A stretch of DNA of 64,000 nt, taken from contig NZ_LQPG01000017.1 in NCBI RefSeq assembly GCF_002102265.1, forward strand, positions 62,001 through 126,000, in the 5' to 3' direction. Source of the stretch: Mycolicibacter longobardus (GTDB taxonomy: Bacteria; Actinomycetota; Actinomycetes; Mycobacteriales; Mycobacteriaceae). The first letter of the stretch is position 1. Each line of letters begins with the position of its first letter. Below, in pieces: positions 18,281 to 26,486 of this stretch. The position numbers and the translations under genes are program-made. Below the pieces are notes generated by a model. The model was not told the origin of the DNA, ran no database searches, and saw only the letters and a program-made list of their open reading frames with translations.

Positions 18281-19396
18281 GTGGAACCTGACCGCCAGCC
18301 CGACATCGCCGCCCTCGACGCCACCCTGACCACGGTGGAGCGGGTGCTAGACGTCGACGGACTGCGCAGCCGCATCGACAAACTCGAGCACGAGGCGTCC
18401 GACCCGAACCTCTGGGACGACCAGACTCGCGCCCAGCGGGTGACCAGCGAGTTGTCACACGCCCAGGGCGAACTGCGCCGGGTCGAGGACCTGCGCCGCC
18501 GCCTCGATGACCTGCCGGTGCTCTACGAGCTGGCCGCCGAGGAAGAAGGCGCGGCCGGAGCCGACGCGCTGGCCGAAGCCGACGCCGAGCTCGCCTCGCT
18601 GAGGGCCGACGTCGAGGCCATGGAGGTCCGCACACTGCTGTCCGGCGAGTACGACGAGCGCGAGGCGCTGGTCACGATCCGCTCCGGTGCGGGCGGCGTG
18701 GATGCCGCGGACTGGGCCGAGATGCTGATGCGGATGTACATCCGCTGGGCCGAGCAGCACAAGTACGGCGTCGAGGTGTTCGACACCTCCTACGCCGAAG
18801 AGGCCGGGATCAAGAGCGCCACATTCGCGGTGCACGCACCCTTCGCCTACGGCACGCTCTCGGTGGAGCAGGGCACTCACCGGCTGGTGCGGATCAGCCC
18901 GTTCGACAACCAGAGCAGACGGCAGACGTCGTTCGCCGAGGTCGAGGTGCTGCCCGTGGTGGAGACCACCGACCACATCGACATCCCCGAGGGCGACGTC
19001 CGCGTCGACGTCTACCGTTCCAGCGGACCCGGCGGACAGTCGGTGAACACCACCGACTCCGCGGTGCGGCTGACCCATATCCCCACCGGGATCGTCGTCA
19101 CCTGCCAGAACGAGAAGTCCCAGTTGCAGAACAAGGTCTCGGCGATGCGGGTGCTGCAGGCGAAGTTGTTGGAGCGCAAGCGTTCCGAGGAACGCGCCGA
19201 GCTCGACGCGCTCAAGGGTGACGGCGGCAGCTCGTGGGGCAACCAGATGCGCTCTTACGTGCTGCACCCCTACCAGATGGTCAAAGACCTGCGCACCGAG
19301 TTCGAGGTCGGCAACCCCGCCGCGGTGCTCGACGGCGACATCGACGGATTCCTGGAGGCCGGAATCCGTTGGCGTAACAGGCCGGAAGGCGACTGA
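18281..19396 (+). CDS. prfB: Peptide chain release factor 2
   Basis: RF2 recognises UGA and UAA stop codons. Starting at GTG 18281 gives 371 residues. The SPF anticodon-like tripeptide ([10 protein letters not shown]) and the catalytic [13 protein letters not shown] are both present. The gene reads straight through with no in-frame stop or slippery frameshift site near codon 26, so the autoregulatory frameshift of many bacteria is absent. The open frame far upstream is a shadow of fprA. It heads a prfB-mscS-proline-rich-ftsE-ftsX-smpB cluster. Confidence 0.96.
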   Translation: MEPDRQPDIAALDATLTTVERVLDVDGLRSRIDKLEHEASDPNLWDDQTRAQRVTSELSHAQGELRRVEDLRRRLDDLPVLYELAAEEEGAAGADALAEADAELASLRADVEAMEVRTLLSGEYDEREALVTIRSGAGGVDAADWAEMLMRMYIRWAEQHKYGVEVFDTSYAEEAGIKSATFAVHAPFAYGTLSVEQGTHRLVRISPFDNQSRRQTSFAEVEVLPVVETTDHIDIPEGDVRVDVYRSSGPGGQSVNTTDSAVRLTHIPTGIVVTCQNEKSQLQNKVSAMRVLQAKLLERKRSEERAELDALKGDGGSSWGNQMRSYVLHPYQMVKDLRTEFEVGNPAAVLDGDIDGFLEAGIRWRNRPEGD

Positions 19397-19400
19397 GCTG

Positions 19401-20303
19401 ATGATTTTGGCCTTCTCGCCGGGACAGCGCTGGCACGATTTGTGGCGCGGTCAGATCGGCGAGTGGGTGCTGACCAAGGGATTGCGGATCATCCTCCTGC
19501 TGATCGCGGCGGTGCTGGCATCCCGGTTCATCAACTGGGCCGCACGCCGGATCACCCGCCGGCTGGAACGCGGCTTCCAGGCCGGTGATGCGCTGGTGCG
19601 CTCGGAGGCCTCCAAGCATCGCCAGGCGGTCGCTTCGGTGATCTCCTGGGTGTCGGTGGTGCTGCTGTGTGTGGTGGTGGCCGTGCAGATCACCGGGATC
19701 CTCGACATCCCGGTCGGATCACTGGTGGGCCCGGCCGCCGTGCTGGGTGGCGCATTGGGTTTCGGCGCCCAGAAGCTGGTCCAGGATCTGTTGAGCGGGT
19801 TCTTCATCATCACCGAAAAGCAGTACGGCTTCGGCGATCTGGTGCAGCTGTCCATGACCGGGGCGCTGACCGAGGCGCTCGGGACCGTCGAGGAGGTGAC
19901 GTTGCGGGTGACCAAGCTGCGCACCCCCAACGGCGAGGTCTACACCGTCCCCAACGGCAACATCGTGCGGTCGCTGAACCTGTCCAAGGACTGGGCCCGC
20001 GCCGTCGTCGACATCCCGGTACCCACCAGCGCCGACCTGACCCGGGTCAACGAGGTATTGCACCAGGTGTGCGAGCACGCCCGCGAGGCCGACGCCCCGC
20101 TGCGGGACCTGCTGCTGGACCAGCCCTCGATGATGGGGGTGGAGAGCCTCGAGGTCGGTGTCGTCAACCTGCGGATGGTGGCCCGCACCCTGCCCGGCAA
20201 GCAGTTCGAAGTGGGACGCCGACTGCGGGTCCAGGTGGTGCGGGCGCTGGCATCGGTCGGTGTCGTCACCGCCGGTGAGGTGAAGCCGGTGGAGACACCG
20301 TGA
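19401..20303 (+). CDS. MscS-family mechanosensitive channel
   Basis: This 300-residue protein has three N-terminal hydrophobic segments (about 25-45, 75-95, 105-125). The third is followed by the MscS pore-helix motif GGALGFGAQKLVQDLLSGFFI, then a cytoplasmic beta domain (TPNGEVYTVPNGNI). It starts 4 bp after the prfB stop at ATG 19401. It corresponds by position to Rv3104c in M. tuberculosis (from memory). It is likely an osmotic safety valve. Confidence 0.88.
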   Translation: MILAFSPGQRWHDLWRGQIGEWVLTKGLRIILLLIAAVLASRFINWAARRITRRLERGFQAGDALVRSEASKHRQAVASVISWVSVVLLCVVVAVQITGILDIPVGSLVGPAAVLGGALGFGAQKLVQDLLSGFFIITEKQYGFGDLVQLSMTGALTEALGTVEEVTLRVTKLRTPNGEVYTVPNGNIVRSLNLSKDWARAVVDIPVPTSADLTRVNEVLHQVCEHAREADAPLRDLLLDQPSMMGVESLEVGVVNLRMVARTLPGKQFEVGRRLRVQVVRALASVGVVTAGEVKPVETP

Positions 20304-20842
20304 AGCTCTGGGTGGGAAAGCCTGATGACCGGCCGGAGCGGCCGGGCGGTGGGGGATGGCACTGGCCGTCGCATCTGTTCGGCGGTCGTGTCCGGACCTC
20401 CACCGTGGTGCTGATCATCGCGTTCGTCGCGGTGTGGTGGGTCTACGACACCTATCGGGAGGAGTCGACGCCGCCCGCCGCGCCGCAGGTGGTGCCGCCG
20501 GGCTTCATCCCCGACCCGGCCTACACCTGGGTGCCGCGCACCAGGGTGCAGCAGCCGCAGGCGCCCACCGAGACTCCCACTCCCACCCCGACGCCGACGA
20601 CGACCGAGGAACCGACCCCGACCGAATCGCCGACCAGCGAACCGTCGAGCCCGACACCGGTCCCGGGGTTCCCGTTCTGTCCACCGCTGTGCCCGCCGCC
20701 GGACCCGACCCCGTCGGAGCAGCCTGAGCACAGCACCCCGTCGCCCTCACCATCGGCCCAGCCCACACCATCGGCGCCCCCGTCCACGGCGCCGACCGGC
20801 GCGCCGACGTCCCCGCCCGGTCCTGGCACGCCGCACGGTTAA
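20300..20842 (+). CDS. Proline-rich single-pass membrane protein
   Basis: This 180-residue protein has a transmembrane helix at about residues 33-48 ([17 protein letters not shown]) and a long outer region of PTPTPT/PSPSP low-complexity sequence. GTG 20300 overlaps the mscS TGA (GTGA). The tail probably spans the cell wall. It is always a neighbour of ftsEX in mycobacteria as I recall (Rv3103c). Function is unknown. Confidence 0.85.
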   Translation: MKLWVGKPDDRPERPGGGGWHWPSHLFGGRVRTSTVVLIIAFVAVWWVYDTYREESTPPAAPQVVPPGFIPDPAYTWVPRTRVQQPQAPTETPTPTPTPTTTEEPTPTESPTSEPSSPTPVPGFPFCPPLCPPPDPTPSEQPEHSTPSPSPSAQPTPSAPPSTAPTGAPTSPPGPGTPHG

Positions 20843-20855
20843 ACTGCGTGCCGTG

Positions 20856-21545
20856 ATGATCACGCTCGACCATGTCACCAAGCAGTACAAATCGTCGGCC
20901 CGTCCGGCACTGGACGACATCAACGTCAAGATCGACAAGGGCGAGTTCGTCTTCCTGATCGGCCCGTCCGGCTCGGGCAAGTCGACGTTCATGCGTCTGC
21001 TGCTGGCCGAGGAGACCCCCACCTCGGGCGACATCCAAGTGTCGAAGTTCCACGTCAACAAGCTGCCCGGCCGCCACATCCCGAGCCTGCGCCAGGTGCT
21101 CGGATGCGTGTTCCAGGACTTCCGGTTGCTGCAGCAGAAGACCGTGTTCGAGAACGTCGCGTTCGCGCTGGAGGTCATCGGCAAGAAGCCGGAGATGATC
21201 AACCGGGTGGTTCCCGAGGTGCTGGAGATGGTCGGGCTGTCCGGCAAAGCCAACCGGCTGCCCGGCGAACTGTCCGGCGGCGAGCAGCAGCGCGTGGCGA
21301 TCGCCCGCGCATTCGTCAACCGGCCGCTGGTGCTGCTGGCCGACGAGCCGACCGGAAACCTCGACCCGGAGACCAGTGAGGACATCATGGATCTGCTCGA
21401 GCGGATCAACCGCACCGGAACCACGGTGCTGATGGCTACCCACGACCACCACATCGTCGACTCGATGCGGCAACGGGTCGTCGAGCTGTCGCTGGGGCGT
21501 TTGGTGCGCGACGAACAGCGCGGTGTCTACGGAATGGATCGCTGA
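20856..21545 (+). CDS. ftsE: Cell division ATP-binding protein FtsE
   Basis: FtsE is the ABC ATPase that works with FtsX to activate cell-wall hydrolases at the septum. The 229-residue protein starting at ATG 20856 shows Walker [10 protein letters not shown], signature LSGGEQQR, Walker [14 protein letters not shown] and the switch His in [12 protein letters not shown] lies one codon upstream and would add a single residue. Its stop is 1 bp before the ftsX start. Confidence 0.97.
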   Translation: MITLDHVTKQYKSSARPALDDINVKIDKGEFVFLIGPSGSGKSTFMRLLLAEETPTSGDIQVSKFHVNKLPGRHIPSLRQVLGCVFQDFRLLQQKTVFENVAFALEVIGKKPEMINRVVPEVLEMVGLSGKANRLPGELSGGEQQRVAIARAFVNRPLVLLADEPTGNLDPETSEDIMDLLERINRTGTTVLMATHDHHIVDSMRQRVVELSLGRLVRDEQRGVYGMDR

Positions 21546-21546
21546 C

Positions 21547-22440
21547 GTGCGCTTTGGGTTTCTGTTCAATGAGGTCCTGACCGGGCTGCGCCGCAACGTC
21601 ACCATGACGGTGGCGATGATCCTGACCACGGCCATCTCGATCGGCCTGTTCGGCGGCGGCCTGCTGGTGGTGCGCCTGGCCGACCAGTCCCGCAACATCT
21701 ACCTGGACCGGGTGGAATCGCAGGTGTTCCTGGACGCCGACGTCGCGGCCGACGACCCGAACTGCGAGGGGCAGGCCTGCAAGGCGCTGCGGGAGCAGAT
21801 CGAGACACGCGACGACGTGAAGTCCGTGCGCTACCTCAACTCCGATGACGCCTACGCCGACGCCATCCGCAAGTTCCCCGAGTTCAAGGACGTCGCGAGT
21901 AAGGATTCCTTCCCGGCGTCGTTCATCGTCAAGCTGGAAAACCCGGAGCAGAGCAAGGATTTCGACTCCGCGATGCAGGACCAACCGGGTGTGCTCAGCG
22001 TGCTGAATCAGAAGAAATTGATCGACCGGTTGTTCGCCGTGCTCGACGGACTGAGCAGTGCCGCGTTCGCTATCGCCCTGGTGCAGGCGGTCGGGGCGGT
22101 GCTGTTGATTGCCAACATGGTTCAGGTCGCCGCCTATACCCGGCGCACCGAGGTCTCCATCATGCGCCTGGTGGGCGCCAGCCGCTGGTATACCCAGCTG
22201 CCGTTCCTGGTGGAGGCGGTGCTGGCCGCGACGGTGGGCGTCATCATCGCGATCATCGGTTTGATCGTGGTGCGGGCGTTGTTCCTCGACAACGCGCTGA
22301 GCCAGTTCTATCAAGCGCATCTGATCGCACGCATCGACTACGCCGATATCGTCTACATCTCGCCGATCCTGCTGCTGCTGGGCGCGGCGATGGCCGGAGC
22401 GACCGCCTACGTCACGCTGCGTCTGTACGTCCGGCGGTAG
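21547..22440 (+). CDS. ftsX: Cell division protein FtsX
   Basis: This permease-like partner of FtsE recruits peptidoglycan hydrolases through its extracellular loop. It has 297 residues from GTG 21547 ([11 protein letters not shown]). An N-terminal helix is followed by an external domain of about 130 residues containing a probable disulfide pair (NCEGQACK), then three C-terminal helices. The open frame extends further upstream, but that part overlaps the ftsE coding end. The stop overlaps the smpB start by one base. Confidence 0.96.
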   Translation: MRFGFLFNEVLTGLRRNVTMTVAMILTTAISIGLFGGGLLVVRLADQSRNIYLDRVESQVFLDADVAADDPNCEGQACKALREQIETRDDVKSVRYLNSDDAYADAIRKFPEFKDVASKDSFPASFIVKLENPEQSKDFDSAMQDQPGVLSVLNQKKLIDRLFAVLDGLSSAAFAIALVQAVGAVLLIANMVQVAAYTRRTEVSIMRLVGASRWYTQLPFLVEAVLAATVGVIIAIIGLIVVRALFLDNALSQFYQAHLIARIDYADIVYISPILLLLGAAMAGATAYVTLRLYVRR

Positions 22441-22943
22441 TGGTGGCCAAGAAGTCGGCGGCCAAGGTCGGAAAGAAGCAGCCCGCCAAGCAGATTGTCG
22501 CGTCGAATCGCAAAGCACGACACAACTATTCGATCCTCGACGTGTACGAGGCGGGGATATCGCTGCTGGGCACCGAAGTGAAGAGCCTGCGGGCGGGCCA
22601 GGCGTCACTGGTCGATGCTTTCGCCACCGTCGACGACGGCGAGGTGTGGCTGCGCAACATGCACATCCCCGAATATCACCACGGCAGCTGGACCAATCAC
22701 GAGCCGCGCCGCACCCGCAAGCTGCTGTTGCACCGACGCCAGATCGACATGCTGATCGGCAAGATCCGCGACGGCAACCTCACCCTGGTGCCGTTGTCGG
22801 TGTACTTCACCGACGGCAAGGTGAAGGTCGAGCTGGCGCTGGCGCGCGGCAAGCAGGCCCACGACAAACGGCAGGATCTGGCCCGCCGCGACGCGCAGCG
22901 TGAGGTCACCCGGGCGCTGGGCCGGCGCGCCAAGGGCATGTGA
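22440..22943 (+). CDS. smpB: tmRNA-binding protein SmpB
   Basis: SmpB delivers tmRNA to stalled ribosomes. The 167-residue protein contains [14 protein letters not shown], the OB-fold block [14 protein letters not shown] and the basic C-terminal tail that enters the mRNA channel ([14 protein letters not shown]). It is 7 residues longer than I recall for M. tuberculosis SmpB, from a Lys/Ala-rich N-terminus. GTG 22440 shares one base with the ftsX stop. Its RNA partner ssrA lies 0.94 kb downstream. Confidence 0.97.
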   Translation: MVAKKSAAKVGKKQPAKQIVASNRKARHNYSILDVYEAGISLLGTEVKSLRAGQASLVDAFATVDDGEVWLRNMHIPEYHHGSWTNHEPRRTRKLLLHRRQIDMLIGKIRDGNLTLVPLSVYFTDGKVKVELALARGKQAHDKRQDLARRDAQREVTRALGRRAKGM

Positions 22944-23785
22944 GCGGCGCCGTCCTGGCGCTGCTGTCGGCGGCCGGTTTCGGGGTCAGCGACTTCTCCG
23001 GCGGTCTTGCCGCACGCCGGGTGCCGGCTCTGCGGGTGGTGCTGGTGTCCTATCCGGTGGCGTTGGTGTTGTTGGGCTCGCTGGCCATCGTGGTGGGCGG
23101 GCCGATCCCGGCGGGTGCGATCGGCTGGGGCCTGGCATCCGGGGTGGCTCTGGGCTTGGGCGGCTGGTGGTTCTACGCCGCGCTGGGTTCGGGTCCTCTC
23201 TCGGTGGTGTCGCCGGTGTCGGCGGTGCTGGCCGCCGCGGTGCCGGTGGTGATCGGCCTGATCCAGGGCGAGCGGCCCGGGCTGGTGGCCGCCAGCGGGA
23301 TCGTGCTGGCCTTGCTGGCGGTGGCCCTGGTGAGCAGAGAGGCCACCGACGAAGACGTCCGGCCGCATCGATTCACCCGCAAGGTGGCCTGGCTGACCGT
23401 CGGAACCGGCCTGGCATTCGGGTTGGACTTCGTGTTCATCCACGAGGCGCCGGCGGACTCCGGGCTGTGGCCCCTGGCGTTCGCGCGGGTGGCCGCCGCG
23501 GTGCTGGTGCTCGCCGCGGCCACCGGCGCACGCGAACTGCGGTTGCCCTCCGGCGGGCCGTTGAAGCTGGCGCTGCTGGCGGGGCTGGCCGACGCCGCCG
23601 CCAATGTCGCCATGCTGCTGGCGTTGCGGGGATCGGACCTGTCGCTGGTCAGCGTGCTGATCTCGCTGTTCCCGGCGGTGACGGTGGTGCTGGCCATCGT
23701 GGTGCTGCGCGAGCGGGTGCACCGCGGGCAGGTGCTGGGCATGGTGCTGGCCGGCGTGGCGGTGGTCATGATCACCGCGGGGTGA
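22940..23785 (+). CDS. EamA/DMT-family transporter
   Basis: This 281-residue protein is almost entirely hydrophobic, with about ten predicted helices arranged as two EamA repeats (the second starting near residue 150 after the [16 protein letters not shown] loop). Each repeat ends with an [16 protein letters not shown] / [16 protein letters not shown] type segment typical of drug/metabolite transporters. GTG 22940 overlaps the smpB stop (GTGA). Substrate is unknown. Confidence 0.87.
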   Translation: MSGAVLALLSAAGFGVSDFSGGLAARRVPALRVVLVSYPVALVLLGSLAIVVGGPIPAGAIGWGLASGVALGLGGWWFYAALGSGPLSVVSPVSAVLAAAVPVVIGLIQGERPGLVAASGIVLALLAVALVSREATDEDVRPHRFTRKVAWLTVGTGLAFGLDFVFIHEAPADSGLWPLAFARVAAAVLVLAAATGARELRLPSGGPLKLALLAGLADAAANVAMLLALRGSDLSLVSVLISLFPAVTVVLAIVVLRERVHRGQVLGMVLAGVAVVMITAG

Positions 23786-23882
23786 CGCTCTGGCCGCGGG
23801 GGAATGAACGGGCGCCTCTTTGTCGTTGGAACCGCGTACCATGAAGTGTCCGTCGAAGGTCGGCGGCAAAACCCAAGAACAG

Positions 23883-24272
23883 GGGGCTGAAAGGTTTCGA
23901 CTGCGTGTGTCGAATCAAGGGAAGCGTGCCGGTGCAGGCAGGAGACCACCGTTAAGCGTCGCTGTAACCAAGTAAGCGCCAAGGTTGCACTTACTCCGGC
24001 TAAGGTCGCTCTTCAGAGCGACTTCGCTCTCGCTGCCTAAGCGATAGCGGGCCTGTCAGACCGGGACCTCCCTCGGCCCGGACCCTGGCATCGACTAGAG
24101 GGATCCACCGATACGTCCGGTCGCGGGATTTATCGGGACACCAACAGCGACTGGGATCGTCATCTCGGCTGGTTCGCGTGACCGGGAGATCCAAGTAGAG
24201 GCACAGCGAACTGCGCACGGAGAAGTCTTGAGGGAATGCCGTAGGACCCGGGTTCGATTCCCGGCAGCTCCA
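23883..24272 (+). ncRNA. ssrA: Transfer-messenger RNA (tmRNA)
   Basis: The acceptor stem GGGGCTG (23883-23889) pairs with CAGCTCC (24265-24271), followed by discriminator A. The T-arm GGTTCGATTCC is just upstream. No CCA is encoded, because the genome reads A-C-A-A-C. The tag reading frame begins at GCC 23978 in the same AAGCGCC context as in M. tuberculosis and ends at TAA 24040. It encodes 20 residues, AKVALTP + AKVALQS + DFALAA, with the usual ALAA degron end. The 3' 20 bp serve as an attachment-type sequence for the downstream insert. Confidence 0.95.
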
Positions 24273-24273
24273 C
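24253..24273 (+). repeat. Attachment-type direct repeat, proximal copy (3' end of ssrA)
   Basis: These 21 bp (starting TTCGATTCCC, ending CAGCTCCAC) are repeated exactly at 25591-25611. They cover the T-arm and 3' acceptor strand of the tmRNA. Duplications of this part of ssrA are the classic footprint of tyrosine-recombinase insertion into tmRNA genes. The 1338-bp offset defines the insert. Confidence 0.85.
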
Positions 24274-24277
24274 AACG

Positions 24278-24318
24278 AAAGATGCTGGTCACGACTATGA
24301 TTCGTGACCAGCATCTTT
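24278..24318 (+). terminator. Hairpin immediately after ssrA (carried by the insert)
   Basis: A perfect 17-bp stem (24278-24294 with 24302-24318) closes a 7-nt loop, 5 bp downstream of the tmRNA 3' end. Only TTTGT follows, so the U-tract is short. It lies inside the segment bounded by the duplicated tmRNA end, so it probably arrived with the insert and substitutes for the displaced native terminator. It could also terminate the PIN gene from the other side. Confidence 0.7.
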
Positions 24319-24350
24319 GTCTGTGTCAAGTGTGCCGATCGATCAGAGCG

Positions 24351-24914
24351 TCAGTGCTCGACTTGGCCGCGTAGAAGTGCAGCAGAAATCGGCATTCCAT
24401 CTCGCTCTAGCCGGTCGATGATGTCGCCGGGAGTGAGCGGTGGATTCCTGCATGCCGCAGCGGCATCGGTGACTGCCTGGCGTACTCGGGGCCCGGCGAC
24501 TGCGATCACGTCCTGGAGGAATGCATCGGGATGCTTGGCTTCAATGCCGTATCTGGCGAGCTCGCTCGACGGGAAGTCCTTGAGGTTGATCGTGACGATG
24601 ACCCGCGCCTGGCCGGTGATGGCGGCAGCGAGGACATGGCGGTCGTCTGCGTCCGGCAGGTTCAGCTCCTCGATGAGAGGTTCGAAACCGTCAATCAGAC
24701 AGTCGGGCACTGCCTGGTTCATCAGCGTGCGTGTCCGGTCCAGGAGGTCGCGGCTCAGGTCTGGGCGATTCTTCGCGAGGTTGCCCAGCGCCTCATTCAA
24801 GATCATCTCCGACCACCGTGCTTGGAAGACCCCCAGTTGGGCGACCCGAATGAGCACGTCACGCATTGTCGATGGGTACAGCACGTTGGCGTCGTACAGA
24901 ACGACGAACGTCAC
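24351..24914 (-). CDS. PIN-domain toxin (putative ribonuclease)
   Basis: This 187-residue protein has a PIN fold. Candidate Mg-binding acids are D8 (LYDANVL), E41 (LNEAL) and D90/D91 (DADDRHV), followed by a TINLKDF strand with D113. The C-terminal ~60 residues are an extra helical part, as in longer PIN toxins. The GTG at 24914 follows the antitoxin stop by 1 bp (TGAGGTG), so the two are coupled. VapC-like RNA cleavage is the expected activity; the RNA target is unknown. Confidence 0.87.
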   Translation of the reverse strand: MTFVVLYDANVLYPSTMRDVLIRVAQLGVFQARWSEMILNEALGNLAKNRPDLSRDLLDRTRTLMNQAVPDCLIDGFEPLIEELNLPDADDRHVLAAAITGQARVIVTINLKDFPSSELARYGIEAKHPDAFLQDVIAVAGPRVRQAVTDAAAACRNPPLTPGDIIDRLERDGMPISAALLRGQVEH

Positions 24915-24915
24915 C

Positions 24916-25356
24916 TCAGTACAGCCCGAGATTCTGGGACAGCTCGGTCAGCTCATCGGCGGCACGCCTACTGGCGAGGGCTTGGGCGCGTTGGTATGCC
25001 TGCAGATCATCAATACGGATGCGGCGATGGGTCCCGACCTTGCGGTGTGCGAGTTCTCCGGCATCAAGCAGTTTGATCACGTACGGGCGTGAGACGTTCA
25101 GCAAGTCCGCTGCTTGCTGGGTGGTCAGCTCGGCGTGTGTCGGCAGCACGGCGACCGGTGTGCCGCTGGCGAAGCTGACGAGAACTTCGCGCAGGATCAT
25201 CGCGACCTCGCGGGGCAGGTGAACGACATCTGGGGCACCGCTGACCGCCACGGGCACATCTGCAGGACCACGTTCGGCGAGCAGTGCATCGAGTTCGCCT
25301 AGCGCCTGGCCGGCACGTGACGGCGCTACAGGTTTGTGAAGGTCCTTCAGCGTCAT
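24916..25356 (-). CDS. Antitoxin with excisionase-type helix-turn-helix
   Basis: This 146-residue protein carries a MerR/excisionase-like HTH at about residues 77-125 (LTTQQAADLLNVSRPYVIKLLDAGEL, then GTHRRIRIDDLQAYQ). The first 70 residues and the C-terminal tail would contact the toxin. It precedes the PIN gene by 1 bp on the same strand, the order expected for an autoregulated type II toxin-antitoxin operon. The start is ATG 25356. The upstream 230 bp contain the GTTGAC-GTCAAC palindrome at 25478. Confidence 0.85.
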   Translation of the reverse strand: MTLKDLHKPVAPSRAGQALGELDALLAERGPADVPVAVSGAPDVVHLPREVAMILREVLVSFASGTPVAVLPTHAELTTQQAADLLNVSRPYVIKLLDAGELAHRKVGTHRRIRIDDLQAYQRAQALASRRAADELTELSQNLGLY

Positions 25357-25477
25357 GCTCCCATCTTACGGGCCAAACGCAATAAACGCAGCAGTCGCAG
25401 CAGACGAATCGCGGCTCGTGTGGCCTTACCGGCGGCACCGCAGGCATCCGACCATCGGTATTGCCCGCCACCACCGC

Positions 25478-25509
25478 GTTGACGCCGTCAACACCTTTCG
25501 CTGTACTCC
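25478..25509. repeat. Palindromic element, copy 1 (upstream of the PIN module)
   Basis: GTTGAC-GCC-GTCAAC (25478-25492) is followed by ACACCTTTCGCTGTACTCC. A near-identical 31-bp element occurs at 26338-26368 upstream of the second toxin-antitoxin pair (27 of 31 positions alike by eye). Each contains a TTGAC hexamer that could act as a -35 element on the plus strand with a plausible -10 17-18 bp later. An operator or recombinase arm site is also possible. Confidence 0.6.
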
Positions 25510-25590
25510 CAGGTCGCGACACGTCGTTTGACGTTGTTTCGCGTCCTGATATCCGACGTTTTCCCAGGTCAAGGTGAAATTTGAGCCTGT

Positions 25591-25611
25591 TTCGATTCCC
25601 GGCAGCTCCAC
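25591..25611 (+). repeat. Attachment-type direct repeat, distal copy
   Basis: This is an exact copy of 24253-24273, the tmRNA 3' end. It is followed by C-C-G-A and then directly by a strong terminator. The preceding bases do not form a tmRNA, so this copy is not a second functional gene. It marks the right boundary of the inserted cassette. Confidence 0.85.
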
Positions 25612-25617
25612 CGAGAG

Positions 25618-25652
25618 GGCCCTGACCTGAAACAGCAGGTCAGGGCCTTTTT
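25618..25652 (+). terminator. Rho-independent terminator, presumably the original ssrA terminator
   Basis: A 12-bp perfect stem (25618-25629 with 25636-25647) with loop AAACAG is followed by TTTTT (25648-25652). It lies 7 bp after the distal copy of the tmRNA 3' end, which is where the ssrA terminator should be in an uninterrupted chromosome. It also faces the end of the next toxin gene. Confidence 0.9.
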
Positions 25653-25672
25653 CTGGCGGCAGTTTCCGGATA

Positions 25673-25978
25673 CTACGGGTGCGGACCGATCGTCACGATG
25701 GTGATGGTGTCCGGACCTGGCCCATAAACCCACCACATCCGCCAGGCGGTGGGGGTCCGGTTCTCCACGTAGGACTCCCAGACGTCCTCCCCCCGCAGAC
25801 CGCTGATCGAGTGGTACTTGTGGGACTCCAGCCCGGGGCGTGCCGGGCCGTTGTCACGGAGAAGGCGAAGCGCTTTGATGACCTTCTTGTTCTTGACGGC
25901 ATGCCGAGGTTGGGCGAGGTCATTCAGGACGTTGAGAGCTTCGTCGGTGTAGAGCAGTTGGAACGGCGGAGCGGTCAC
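25673..25978 (-). CDS. Putative RelE/ParE-like toxin
   Basis: This 101-residue protein is compact and basic. Its pattern (helical N-terminus with DEALNVLNDL, KVIKALRLL, then beta strands YHSISGLRGEDVWESYV, RMWWVYG and ITIVTIGPH) fits RelE-superfamily mRNA interferases. The GTG at 25978 overlaps the upstream gene's TGA as GTGA. Pairing with a small upstream acidic protein supports toxin assignment. Catalytic residues cannot be fixed from sequence alone. Confidence 0.65.
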   Translation of the reverse strand: MTAPPFQLLYTDEALNVLNDLAQPRHAVKNKKVIKALRLLRDNGPARPGLESHKYHSISGLRGEDVWESYVENRTPTAWRMWWVYGPGPDTITIVTIGPHP

Positions 25979-26247
25979 AAATCGAGGAGATCGTCACGCG
26001 GGGAGACACGGCCGGCCGCTGCATCGGCGAGGCCTCGTAAGAGAGACTCGCGCAATAGATCGTCCTCCCAGATCAGGAGTTCGCGGCGAGGGACCGACGC
26101 CATCGGGGTCAACAGAATCTCACCGCTTGCGTTCCGAGACACCAGGAACCGATCGTCGCGGTGTACGCCAACACGACCGAAGGAAATGCGGGCACGGTCA
26201 TCCGCGGTCACCTCAGTCACCGGCTCAAACCCTGCGTCCATGGTCAT
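25975..26247 (-). CDS. Putative antitoxin of the RelE-like pair
   Basis: This 90-residue acidic protein is read from ATG 26247. That start is chosen because GGAGGG lies 7 bp upstream; the frame extends to 26301 without a ribosome site. It has a beta-rich first half (RFLVSRNASGEILLTPM, typical of a small swapped-hairpin DNA-binding fold) and a helical C-terminus (LRESLLRGLADAAAG) that could bind the toxin. The 4-bp overlap with the toxin gene indicates coupled translation. Family name uncertain. Confidence 0.65.
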   Translation of the reverse strand: MTMDAGFEPVTEVTADDRARISFGRVGVHRDDRFLVSRNASGEILLTPMASVPRRELLIWEDDLLRESLLRGLADAAAGRVSPRDDLLDL

Positions 26248-26337
26248 GTCGCAGCCCTCCCTTCCCTCGACCAGTCTGCCCCGCCATGGGTAGATGGGCA
26301 ATACCCATCCTGATGCAGTTCGCGGGTGATCCTGGGC

Positions 26338-26368
26338 GTTGACTCCGTCAACACCTCTCGCTTTATCC
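26338..26368. repeat. Palindromic element, copy 2 (between the second toxin-antitoxin pair and the XRE gene)
   Basis: GTTGAC-TCC-GTCAAC (26338-26352) is followed by ACACCTCTCGCTTTATCC. On the plus strand TTGACT is followed 18 bp later by TTATCC, a usable sigma-70-type promoter towards the XRE gene at 26487. It matches the element at 25478-25509. Confidence 0.6.
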
Positions 26369-26428
26369 GCCGTCCTCGACTCCCTGAATCGCTACCGCTT
26401 CAGGGAGTTCGCGACCGCCACCCTGACC

Positions 26429-26444
26429 GTGGCATTTATGCCAC
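26429..26444. promoter_or_regulatory. Palindrome upstream of the XRE-type gene, putative autoregulatory operator
   Basis: GTGGCAT-TT-ATGCCAC is a perfect palindrome with 7-bp arms, centred 50 bp upstream of the XRE-type start codon. It lies downstream of the candidate promoter at 26339. A second hairpin (ACTCCCTGAA 26379-26388 with TTCAGGGAGT 26399-26408) lies between. The site size suits an HTH dimer. Confidence 0.55.
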
Positions 26445-26486
26445 GCTTCCCGGTCTGCGCGTCAGCAGCCTAGAGGGGTGATCGCC

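Larger units (their letters stand above)
24253..25611. mobile_element. Mini-island inserted at the 3' end of ssrA, carrying a PIN toxin-antitoxin pair
   Basis: The segment is bounded by exact 21-bp direct repeats of the tmRNA 3' end. It contains only the PIN toxin and HTH antitoxin genes (24351-25356), a new hairpin after ssrA, and about 230 bp of noncoding sequence at the right end. No integrase is present, so it is either a deletion remnant of a larger element or a non-autonomous cassette mobilised in trans. The strong terminator just beyond the distal repeat looks like the original ssrA terminator. Confidence 0.7.

Noticed and set aside
18281..18400. Programmed +1 frameshift site in prfB
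   Set aside because: The reading frame is continuous through the position where the in-frame UGA occurs in other bacteria; no slippery CUU UGA is present.
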